Below, piece by piece: positions 1 through 4,651 of a stretch of DNA of 5,609 bases. The position numbers and the translations under genes were made by a program. The notes under the pieces are model-generated. The model was not told the DNA's origin and made no database searches. It worked only from the letters and a program-made list of their open reading frames with translations. Location: assembly GCA_002256595.1 (NCBI GenBank), contig NOLC01000092.1, positions 1 to 5,609 on the forward strand, written 5' to 3'. The stretch is from Methanosaeta sp. NSP1 (GTDB lineage: Archaea > Halobacteriota > Methanosarcinia > Methanotrichales > Methanotrichaceae). Numbering within the stretch: the first letter of the stretch is position 1; each line of letters starts with the position of its first letter.

Positions 1-1
1 A

Positions 2-88
2 ATATCAATCAGGATGGATAAGATTCTTGATTGTCTATCTGGTTATCTGCACAAGGGTATTAAGCCTTTTGAAGAAGTTTGCAAATGA
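2..88 (+). CDS. Possible C-terminal end of a gene cut by the left edge
   Basis: An open frame runs from the left edge to a TGA and gives about 28 residues ending in KPFEEVCK. An internal ATG at 14 could give a 24-residue peptide, but no ribosome binding site can be judged because only 13 bases precede it. The peptide is not one I recognise. It is more AT-rich than the clear genes of this window, so it may be a chance frame or the tail of a foreign or decayed gene. The reading frame is seen; that it is coding is a weak inference. Confidence 0.2.
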   Translation: MSIRMDKILDCLSGYLHKGIKPFEEVCK

Positions 89-149
89 ATTCATTGAGTC
101 TTGTATTTGTAGCCATGCATCAGCTTTATGCCCTGAGGCAAGAAAATAC

Positions 150-178
150 CGGTGTTAAAGGGCTCGGAAAAAACACCG
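150..178. repeat. Inverted repeat, 7-bp arms
   Basis: CGGTGTT (150-156) and AACACCG (172-178) are perfect reverse complements around a 15-base loop. It lies just beyond the terminator at 191-230 in the minus direction, so it could be a second, back-up hairpin for minus-strand transcription or simply a chance arm pair. The rest of 89-259 shows no convincing gene on either strand. Confidence 0.4.
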
Positions 179-190
179 CCAAAACAGACC

Positions 191-230
191 TTAAAAAACA
201 ATGGAGACGGCAATTGCCTTTGCCCTCTCC
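191..230 (-). terminator. Stem-loop plus U-tract terminator of the secreted-protein gene
   Basis: Read on the minus strand, GGAGA-g-GGCAA pairs with TTGCC-g-TCTCC around the six-base loop AGGCAA: two 5-bp arms with one G/G mismatch. ATTGTTTTTT follows at once (U-tract at plus positions 198-193). It begins 30 bases after the stop codon at 260. Archaeal termination mainly needs the U-tract, and the hairpin strengthens the call. Confidence 0.65.
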
Positions 231-259
231 AATTATCTCCCGTCCCGAAGCTCAGATAT

Positions 260-736
260 TCAGGCCAGAAGAGTGGAGTTGAAGTCAACAAAGATTCCGG
301 TCATCTTGTCTGCTTCAAAGTATCCATAAACGGGGTAGGCTCCAGCGCCTGGAATCAGTCGCATGCTGCTGCCGCTGTCAGAGGCAATGATAAATCCCGT
401 GCTGACGTTAAGCCATCCCAGGAACTGATAGCTGATGAGAGGGCAAGTTTTGATCTTCGCCTCATCGCTCATGCCACTGCTGGATGAGAACGGCTCGCCT
501 CCCACCCAGGGATCGCCTATCCCCTTCTCGAAGAGCTCCTTCATGGCTGCTTCTGCGGGGCGATCCATGGGCTGGGGTCGGTCTCCAGACAAATACTCTC
601 CAGACAAATATTGGTCCTGATCCAATGTGGCTGCATCTGCGGTACTCTTTTCTGTCTGGCCTGCTCCAATGGGAAGCAGGGCCAGAAGCATCGCTGCCGC
701 CAGAAAGGCCGGCACTGCCTTCATAAATGCTTTCAT
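260..736 (-). CDS. Small secreted protein of unknown function
   Basis: The 158-residue product starts with a Sec-type signal peptide: MKAFMKAV, then a hydrophobic core at residues 8-24, then a small-residue GAGQ site, with likely cleavage near residues 25-27. A polar, probably disordered stretch follows, carrying a tandem YLSGE/YLSGD repeat at residues 43-52. The remainder (about 60-158) is a mixed region with W75, a GGEP-S-rich segment, a single Cys near residue 97 and a C-terminal part rich in G, Y and F that looks beta-structured. There is no lipobox and no C-terminal anchor, so the protein is probably released or held at the pseudoperiplasm or envelope. The ATG start is supported by GGGAG four bases upstream. 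It has its own promoter candidate at 807-826 and a terminator at 191-230, suggesting a monocistronic unit. I do not recognise the family; the export signal is the only firm inference. Confidence 0.75.
   Translation of the reverse strand: MKAFMKAVPAFLAAAMLLALLPIGAGQTEKSTADAATLDQDQYLSGEYLSGDRPQPMDRPAEAAMKELFEKGIGDPWVGGEPFSSSSGMSDEAKIKTCPLISYQFLGWLNVSTGFIIASDSGSSMRLIPGAGAYPVYGYFEADKMTGIFVDFNSTLLA
582..611 (-). repeat. 15-bp tandem duplication inside the secreted-protein gene
   Basis: The 14-mer TCTCCAGACAAATA occurs at 582-595 and again at 597-610, a 15-base period. It stays in frame and produces the duplicated pentapeptide YLSGE/YLSGD just after the signal peptide. The near-identity at DNA level suggests a recent slippage event in a flexible linker. 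Confidence 0.85.
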
Positions 737-799
737 GATACTCCCTCTTTGAGATTCTTTTTAAAGATTATCTGCAGATTAAATTATGGTCACAAGTAT

Positions 800-883
800 C
801 TACATTCTATAATATATTGCTTTCCCTGCATTCAAGCCGATAATGGTGATTTTAATTGGCCGATAGAAGGTCAACCATCCCAT
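800..883 (-). pseudogene. Probable remnant of an Arf-like small GTPase (N-terminus only)
   Basis: A minus-strand ATG at 883 is preceded by GAGGAG with a six-base gap, one of the best ribosome binding sites in the window; another ATG lies in frame at 889 but abuts the site. The 27-residue product begins MGWLTFYRP and continues KITIIGLNAGKA before ending in YYRM and a TAG. Arf/Arl-type GTPases begin MG, then a short basic/hydrophobic helix, then a beta strand and a G1 loop such as GLDNAGKTT. Here the loop is one residue short and lacks the Ser/Thr after Lys. The bases after the stop (799-737) give no GTPase continuation in any frame I tried. The frame and motif are seen; descent from a GTPase gene is inferred from one short match. 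A functional micropeptide or a chance likeness cannot be excluded. Confidence 0.45.
807..826 (-). promoter_or_regulatory. BRE/TATA promoter candidate for the secreted-protein gene
   Basis: The minus strand reads GGGAAAGC followed by AATATATTATAG, a purine-rich BRE-like element directly before a TATA-like box centred near 813. A start of transcription about 26 bases on (near 787) would leave a leader of about 50 bases before the ATG at 736. The element overlaps the 3' end of the putative GTPase remnant, so some of its AT-richness may simply be remnant sequence. Confidence 0.4.
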
Positions 884-934
884 GGCCATCTCCTCAAGAA
901 GGCGACCATAGAAGAGCAGCAAAGAATAATTGCT

Positions 935-954
935 AAAAAATTATATAGACAAAA
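935..954 (-). terminator. T-tract terminator candidate after the Hfq-like gene
   Basis: Directly after the TAG of the Hfq-like gene the minus strand has CTTTTG and then TTTTTT (plus 940-935). No hairpin precedes the T-tract; a weak AGCAA/TTGCT arm pair (918-922 and 930-934) follows it instead. Oligo-T runs alone can stop archaeal RNA polymerase, so this is plausible but not strong. Confidence 0.35.
941..947 (-). promoter_or_regulatory. TATA-box candidate for the GTPase-remnant frame
   Basis: The minus strand carries TATATAA at 947-941. A transcription start 26 bases on (near 918) would give a leader of about 35 bases carrying the GAGGAG site before the ATG at 883. Upstream bases are not purine-rich, so the BRE is poor. 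It overlaps the T-tract proposed as terminator of the gene before it. Confidence 0.3.
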
Positions 955-955
955 G

Positions 956-1198
956 CTAAGTTCCCGGCTTATACCCGCGCGGCTCATCAACCGCCTCCAT
1001 GGTGGCAATGGCATGCTTGAAAACCAACAGCTCGCCCTTTGCCGTCTGGAGCAGGATCTCATAGGAGTTGAATGATTCAACAGTCCCCACAACCGGCTGG
1101 CCTCCTGAGAGGAGGCGAATCGTAACCTTCTTGCCTTTGAACTTGGGAATGAATTGCGGCAGCGGCTGTCTTACAATGGGCTTTTCTTCTTCAGACAT
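956..1198 (-). CDS. Hfq-type Sm (LSM) RNA-binding protein
   Basis: The 80-residue protein is a single Sm fold. Residues 20-50 read as strands beta1-beta3 (KKVTIRLLSGGQPVVGTVESFNSY...), with the Sm1-like G38, E41, S42, F43. Residues 57-67 carry the Sm2 motif FKHAIATM. Known families: bacterial Hfq has [YF]KHA[IV]ST here, while ordinary archaeal SmAPs have a KD...IRG-type motif; this protein therefore groups with Hfq by motif. K61 and H62 correspond to the uridine-binding Lys-His of Hfq. It would be expected to form a hexameric ring in the cytoplasm binding U-rich RNA; the ring number is inference. The N-terminal tail (1-19) is acidic, then Pro/Gln-rich. The ATG start has GAGG four bases upstream. 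It appears monocistronic, with its own TATA candidate (1230-1249). A Methanocaldococcus Hfq-like protein is a known precedent in archaea. Confidence 0.85.
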   Translation of the reverse strand: MSEEEKPIVRQPLPQFIPKFKGKKVTIRLLSGGQPVVGTVESFNSYEILLQTAKGELLVFKHAIATMEAVDEPRGYKPGT

Positions 1199-1229
1199 TT
1201 TTCCTCAATACTCATATTGGTGCATCTAC

Positions 1230-1249
1230 TTATTAATCTACCCCTTCAC
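1230..1249 (-). promoter_or_regulatory. BRE/TATA promoter candidate for the Hfq-like gene
   Basis: The minus strand reads GTGAAGGGGTAGATTAATAA, a purine-rich block followed by a TATA-like TTAATAA centred near 1233. Transcription would start near 1208, giving a leader of about ten bases containing the GAGG ribosome binding site (1206-1203). Confidence 0.4.
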
Positions 1250-1283
1250 CAGAGTCAATATCGGTAGTACTTGACCAGCAGGC

Positions 1284-1302
1284 AAAAACCGCTGAAGCGC
1301 GG
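1284..1302 (-). terminator. Terminator candidate of the radical SAM gene
   Basis: On the minus strand, about 40 bases after the stop, CCGC-GCTTCA-GCGG forms a short hairpin followed immediately by TTTTT (plus 1288-1284). A second arm pair lies just before it, CTTTTCA (1305-1311) with TGAAAAG (1319-1325). Together they suggest transcription ends before the Hfq-like gene. Confidence 0.45.
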
Positions 1303-1341
1303 GGCTTTTCATCCGCTGTGAAAAGGAGAACTGCTGCTCGT

Positions 1342-2436
1342 CTAGCCGAATATCTCCTGAGCCGGGCAATGGCACACCGATCCCTCGAACTGACCGCTGC
1401 CGCGCAGGGCCTTCCAGGCGTCCTTCAGTGAGACTTCCCTGATATTGGCATAGCTTTCCTTGAGGTAAGGACAGCCACGGATGCTGCCGTCCACAGCGAC
1501 ATGCATCCATCTTCTGCCGGCCATGCAGCCCAGCATCTGGCCCTCGAAGTAGGTATTGGCGAAGATTCTGGGCCCGCCAGCAGTGGAATTGATTTTGCGA
1601 TAGATATCGATGATCTTCTCTTTCTCGATCAGAGTCAGCTTTTCTTCAGGAGACCTGGGCATGCCCTCCCATACCGACAGCTCCTGCACCCCCAGCTCTG
1701 TTGCCAGAGTGTAGAGCTCCAAAATTCTGTCCACCTGGCCCGCCTTGATATGACAGGACATGGTGACCATAAGTCCCGCATCCAGAGCGATCCTTATAGC
1801 TTTTAGAGCCATGGCATGAGCCCCGGCAACCCCCCTCACCAGATCATGCTCCTCGGGATTGGTGCTGTATACTCCAATGATCAGATTATATAGGCCCGCC
1901 TCCCTGAGCTTGACCGCCTTCTCCACAGTCAGCTCCAGGCCAGGGGTGAAGAGATTTGCCACCGCCTTTTCGGGGTCTATATGTCTGATCAAATCAAATA
2001 TGTCCTCCCGCAGGAGCGGATCGCCCTCGGTGAATGTTATGATGCAGCTTCCCATCTCCAGGACCTGATCGATTACAGAAGTGATCTCCTGGCGGCTCAG
2101 CTCGCCCTCGCCTTCACGTATCAGGCAATGATCGCACCTGGCCCCGCAGCTTCTGGTGACCTCAATGGAGACTGTGGAGGGGACCGGACGGCCTATCGCC
2201 GCCCGGGCCTCATTGGCCAGCAGCCTCTTGAAGGGGCCGCTGGGTATGGGCGGAAGCCAGGTGCTTAAAACCATATCCTTGAGCCGGATCAGAGCAGGCT
2301 TCTCCTCAGCCAGCCTCTGGTTCATGGTATTCAAAACCGGCTGGACCATCCTGGCCAGAGCGCCGCTGGCCTGCAATGCTCGCCGATCGGCATCAAAATC
2401 CACGCCCAAGGCGGACGTCTTGAGAAGCATGGTCAT
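1342..2436 (-). CDS. Radical SAM protein with SPASM/twitch-like C-terminus
   Basis: The 364-residue protein has an N-terminal extension of about 85 residues, then the radical SAM core. C97, C101 and C104 form the canonical CX3CX2C that binds the SAM-cleaving [4Fe-4S] cluster. The usual GGEP loop is present as TEGDP (136-140). The C-terminus has C304-x12-G317-x4-C322, matching the SPASM signature CX9-15GX4C, then only a CxC (C355, C357) in the last ten residues. That argues for a reduced, twitch-type second cluster rather than the two clusters of full SPASM proteins. Families with this layout modify peptides, enzymes or tetrapyrroles; the substrate here is unknown and no precursor peptide is visible nearby. 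The ATG has no ribosome binding site, but a TATA-like box 27 bases upstream suggests a leaderless mRNA; M3 is an alternative start. The gene is divergent from argG with a gap of about 100 bases. Confidence 0.88.
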   Translation of the reverse strand: MTMLLKTSALGVDFDADRRALQASGALARMVQPVLNTMNQRLAEEKPALIRLKDMVLSTWLPPIPSGPFKRLLANEARAAIGRPVPSTVSIEVTRSCGARCDHCLIREGEGELSRQEITSVIDQVLEMGSCIITFTEGDPLLREDIFDLIRHIDPEKAVANLFTPGLELTVEKAVKLREAGLYNLIIGVYSTNPEEHDLVRGVAGAHAMALKAIRIALDAGLMVTMSCHIKAGQVDRILELYTLATELGVQELSVWEGMPRSPEEKLTLIEKEKIIDIYRKINSTAGGPRIFANTYFEGQMLGCMAGRRWMHVAVDGSIRGCPYLKESYANIREVSLKDAWKALRGSGQFEGSVCHCPAQEIFG

Positions 2437-2459
2437 TGCAATATTCTTTTTTCCGGGCA

Positions 2460-2467
2460 GTTATAGA
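2460..2467 (-). promoter_or_regulatory. TATA-like box for leaderless radical SAM transcript
   Basis: The minus strand reads TCTATAAC, centred 27 bases before the ATG at 2436. That is the distance expected between an archaeal TATA box and its transcription start. Since no ribosome binding site precedes the ATG, a leaderless message starting at or next to the ATG fits both facts. Confidence 0.4.
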
Positions 2468-2480
2468 GTTATCGCTGCAT

Positions 2481-2511
2481 GGAGAGATAAGGTTAAATCG
2501 ATCATCTCTCC
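2481..2511. repeat. 8-bp perfect inverted repeat, operator candidate
   Basis: GGAGAGAT (2481-2488) and ATCTCTCC (2504-2511) are exact reverse complements separated by 15 bases. The arm centres are 23 bases apart, about two helical turns. The spacer contains the argG TATA candidate (2492-2499) and the palindrome ATCGAT (2497-2502). The position, bracketing a promoter between divergent genes, suits a dimeric repressor; the regulator is unknown. An RNA hairpin is less likely because the predicted transcript starts after it. Confidence 0.5.
2492..2499 (+). promoter_or_regulatory. TATA-like box of argG
   Basis: GTTAAATC is preceded by the purine-rich AGATAAG. Transcription about 26 bases on (near 2521) would leave a leader of about 14 bases holding just the GGTGA ribosome binding site before the TTG at 2535. 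Confidence 0.35.
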
Positions 2512-2522
2512 TGTACGATAGC

Positions 2523-2527
2523 GGTGA
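2523..2527 (+). promoter_or_regulatory. Ribosome binding site that fixes the argG TTG start
   Basis: GGTGA matches the core complement of the archaeal 16S 3' end and lies seven bases before the TTG at 2535. No in-frame ATG or GTG exists in the nearby upstream stretch, so this site decides the start. Confidence 0.6.
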
Positions 2528-2534
2528 AGCTGAA

Positions 2535-3710
2535 TTGAATGAAGTTGTATTGGCCTACTCCGGTGGCCTGGATACATCGGTTTGCATTCCGCTCTTAAGA
2601 GAGCGCTATGGGTTTGACAGGATAGTTACAGTAATGGTGGATGTAGGCCAGCCGCGGTCGGATATAGAGCGCGGAAACAAGAGGGCCGAGCTGCTGGCGG
2701 ACGAGCATTTCATCATAGACGCCAGAGAGGAATTTGTAAGGGACTACATCTTTCCCCTGATCAAGGCCAATGGCTCTTATGAGGGATACGTCCTGGGAAC
2801 GGCCATAGCCAGACCGCTCATAGCCAAGAAGACGGCAGAGATCGCAGAGCAGAAGGGCATAAAGAACCTGGCCCACGGCTGCACCGGTCGCGGCAACGAT
2901 CAGCTCCGCTTCGAGGCCATCTTCAGGGCTACGGACTGCCGGGTGATTGCTCCCATGCGAGAGCTGGACCTGGCCAGAGAATGGGAGATCGATTACGCCC
3001 GGGAGCATGGAATAGATGTGCCTGTCACCAAGGACAAGCCCTGGTCCATAGACGAGAACATATGGTCCCGCTCCATGGAAGGAGGAAAGCTGGAGGATCC
3101 CTACTTCGAGCCTCCCGAGGAGATCTACGGCTGGACGGAGAAGCCCGATGCCGGCAGGAAGCCGGAGGTGGTGGAAATTGGCTTCGCCGAGGGGGTGCCC
3201 GTCTCTCTGGATGGCGTGCCCATGGGCGGACTGGAGCTGATAGAGAAGCTCAACCGCATGGGAGGAGCACACGGCGTGGGCCGGACGGATATGGTCGAGG
3301 ACCGGGTGCTGGGGCTGAAGGCTCGGGAAAACTATGAGCATCCTGCGGCCACCATCCTGCTCACAGCCCACAAAGACCTGGAGCACCTGGTCCTATCCAG
3401 GGCGGAGCTTCGCTTCAAGATTATGGTGGATGAAGCCTGGTCGGAGCTGGCCTATATGGGCCTGGTGGAGGACCCCCTCTACGCTGATCTCATGGCTTTC
3501 CTGGACCAGTCCCAGAAGAGAGTCAACGGCTCGGTAAGAATGAAGCTGTACTGCGGCTCAGCCAGCCCTGTGGGCCGCTGTTCACCCGATGCCCTCTATG
3601 CTCAGGATATGGTCTCCTTCGACTCACAGACGCTGAGCCAGAAGGATGCTGAGGGCTTTGCCAAGTACCACGGCTTCCAGGCCCGGCTGCTCAAGAGAAA
3701 GGGACGCTAG
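2535..3710 (+). CDS. argG: Argininosuccinate synthase
   Basis: This cytoplasmic enzyme joins citrulline and aspartate using ATP, giving argininosuccinate, AMP and pyrophosphate, the penultimate step of arginine synthesis. Starting from TTG at 2535 the product has 391 residues, the normal family length. Landmarks in order are the PP-loop AYSGGLDTS (residues 7-15), [13 protein letters not shown] (115-127) for ATP/aspartate binding, [14 protein letters not shown] (171-184) for citrulline/aspartate binding, GRTDMVED (249-256) and, near the C-terminus, [15 protein letters not shown]. All signature motifs are intact, so the enzyme should be active. The open frame extends up to 2436 with another TTG, but those extra 33 residues lack family similarity and would overlap the promoter region; GGTGA at 2523 favours 2535. 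The gene is divergent from the radical SAM gene, and no argH or other arg gene is adjacent. An inverted repeat around its TATA candidate suggests repression. Confidence 0.97.
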   Translation: MNEVVLAYSGGLDTSVCIPLLRERYGFDRIVTVMVDVGQPRSDIERGNKRAELLADEHFIIDAREEFVRDYIFPLIKANGSYEGYVLGTAIARPLIAKKTAEIAEQKGIKNLAHGCTGRGNDQLRFEAIFRATDCRVIAPMRELDLAREWEIDYAREHGIDVPVTKDKPWSIDENIWSRSMEGGKLEDPYFEPPEEIYGWTEKPDAGRKPEVVEIGFAEGVPVSLDGVPMGGLELIEKLNRMGGAHGVGRTDMVEDRVLGLKARENYEHPAATILLTAHKDLEHLVLSRAELRFKIMVDEAWSELAYMGLVEDPLYADLMAFLDQSQKRVNGSVRMKLYCGSASPVGRCSPDALYAQDMVSFDSQTLSQKDAEGFAKYHGFQARLLKRKGR

Positions 3711-3730
3711 AAAAATTGGCCAGGGCAGGA

Positions 3731-3738
3731 TTTATTTG
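3731..3738 (+). promoter_or_regulatory. TATA-like box of the DUF2111 operon
   Basis: TTTATTTG is preceded by purine-rich GGGCAGGA and is centred about 27 bases before the ATG at 3762, which has no ribosome binding site. This matches a leaderless transcript and makes the three-gene group downstream independent of argG. Confidence 0.45.
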
Positions 3739-3761
3739 ATATTGCGGCCCAATATTCTTTC

Positions 3762-4151
3762 ATGCCCAGAATTGTGATATCGGAGGACGCCAGGTCCGGT
3801 GACCTGGCACCCCTGGCCCTGGCCTTGCATGAGATCATCCGGCTTCCCGTAACCATGCGCAGCAGGGGCTTTCCAGGGATAAGGGTGGAAAAGGGAGAGG
3901 TTCTTGATGACAGCTACAGCGGACCGGTGCTTGAGGCGGTTATAAGCAGCGGAAAGAGCATTCGCACCACGCCTGAGAGCGGGGCCTACCGGGGCATTCC
4001 TGTCTCCGTGGCACCGATAGTGGTGGAGGGGCAGGCGATAGCCGCAGTGGGTGTGGTGGATGTGATCGGCACCATCGATATTCCTGAGGTATTTGGGGCC
4101 TATGGAGATGTCATAAAGCAGGTTCAAGGAGCGGCTCCAGAAGCGAAATGA
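3762..4151 (+). CDS. DUF2111 family protein (methanogen-specific)
   Basis: The 129-residue protein carries the hallmarks I associate with DUF2111: an acidic start (ISEDARSGDLAP), the conserved block LPVTMRSRGFPGIRVE (28-43), TTPESGAYRGIPVSVAPI (69-86) and the strand AIAAVGVVD (92-100). The family is known from methanogens and has no assigned function. The run 'PI...G..IAAVGVVD' resembles the central strands of small ligand-sensing domains such as PAS- or GAF-like folds, so a metabolite- or signal-binding role is a guess. There is no signal peptide or membrane segment; it is cytoplasmic. The ATG lacks a ribosome binding site but has a suitably spaced TATA box (3731-3738), suggesting leaderless expression. 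Its TGA overlaps the next ATG (ATGA at 4148-4151), so it is translationally coupled to the acetyltransferase gene. Confidence 0.85.
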   Translation: MPRIVISEDARSGDLAPLALALHEIIRLPVTMRSRGFPGIRVEKGEVLDDSYSGPVLEAVISSGKSIRTTPESGAYRGIPVSVAPIVVEGQAIAAVGVVDVIGTIDIPEVFGAYGDVIKQVQGAAPEAK

Positions 4152-4612
4152 AAATCCGGAGAGCTGAGAAGAGAGACCTAACCCAGATTGTGCAGATCGA
4201 AAGCCTCTGCTTTCCCCAGGAGGCGGCCTTTCCCCCCCAGATGTTCGCCTATCTCATAGATTACGCCGTGTCCCTGGTCGCCTGCCAGCCGGTGAAGAAG
4301 GTGCTGGGTTTCATCATGGGGTACACCAGCGGACAGGCCGGAGCTGTTTATACCCTGGATGTTCATCCCCAATATCGCAGGATGGGCATCGGCAGCAGCC
4401 TCATATCAGCCCTGGAAAAGGAGCTGCAACTTCTGGGCGCAGAATCTATCCGGCTTGAGGCCGCAGTGGAAAGGCCTGAGGCGATAGAGCTTTACCATAA
4501 AGCAGGCTACCAGGATAGAGAGCTGGTCAGGAACTATTATGGAAGAGGCAAACACGCACTGAGGATGCGCAAGGCTATCCCCCCTGCAGGAAAGCCAGAT
4601 CTCAGGACATAG
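4148..4612 (+). CDS. GNAT family N-acetyltransferase, RimI-like
   Basis: The 154-residue protein is one GNAT domain, transferring acetyl from acetyl-CoA to an amino group, most likely a protein N-terminus or lysine. The N-terminal IESLCFPQE...PPQMF (17-33) is the RimI/Ard1-type opening. LDVHPQYRRMGIGSSLI (70-86) is motif A, with the acetyl-CoA pyrophosphate loop R77-x-x-G80-x-G82. AIELYHKAGY (112-121) and the NYYG segment (129-132), with a tyrosine positioned as general acid, complete motif B. The Asn usual before 'xxAxxLY' is replaced (VERPEAIELY), a mild divergence that may change the target. The start overlaps the DUF2111 stop (ATGA); AGGAG lies 16 bases before, too far to act alone, so coupling is likely. 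Ribosomal S18 acetylation is the RimI role in bacteria, and archaeal homologues acetylate protein N-termini broadly; the actual substrate is unknown, hence no symbol. Confidence 0.88.
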   Translation: MKIRRAEKRDLTQIVQIESLCFPQEAAFPPQMFAYLIDYAVSLVACQPVKKVLGFIMGYTSGQAGAVYTLDVHPQYRRMGIGSSLISALEKELQLLGAESIRLEAAVERPEAIELYHKAGYQDRELVRNYYGRGKHALRMRKAIPPAGKPDLRT

Positions 4613-4651
4613 CCAGTTTGGCGGGAATAGGCAATTGCAGGATGGAGTTTT

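Noticed and set aside
79..282. A 67-codon plus-strand frame at the left end
   Set aside because: It runs through both hairpins and into the end of the secreted-protein gene on the other strand, starts at a TTG without a ribosome binding site, and the product is not recognisable.
1238..1510. A 90-codon minus-strand frame ending near 1238
   Set aside because: It overlaps the C-terminal part of the radical SAM gene in another frame, runs through the terminator and promoter candidates, and its product is an Arg/Gly/Pro-rich composition typical of a shadow frame.
260..2436. A RiPP-like system pairing the radical SAM/SPASM protein with the small secreted protein as substrate
   Set aside because: The secreted protein has an ordinary Sec signal, is too long and Cys-poor for a typical precursor, is separated by another gene and terminators, and no transporter or RRE-like protein is present.
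2595..3386. A 263-codon minus-strand frame opposite argG
   Set aside because: It is antisense to a fully conserved argG; its length follows from the GC-rich codon pattern of argG and the product has no recognisable domain.
2439..3760. Shared 11-mer CAATATTCTTT at 2439-2449 and 3750-3760, both next to gene starts
   Set aside because: It is short and AT-rich, contains the self-complementary AATATT, and sits in different orientation relative to the two genes, so chance is a sufficient explanation.
3711..3761. Possible terminator after argG
   Set aside because: No T-tract or hairpin of useful length is present on the plus strand; only an A-run follows the stop.
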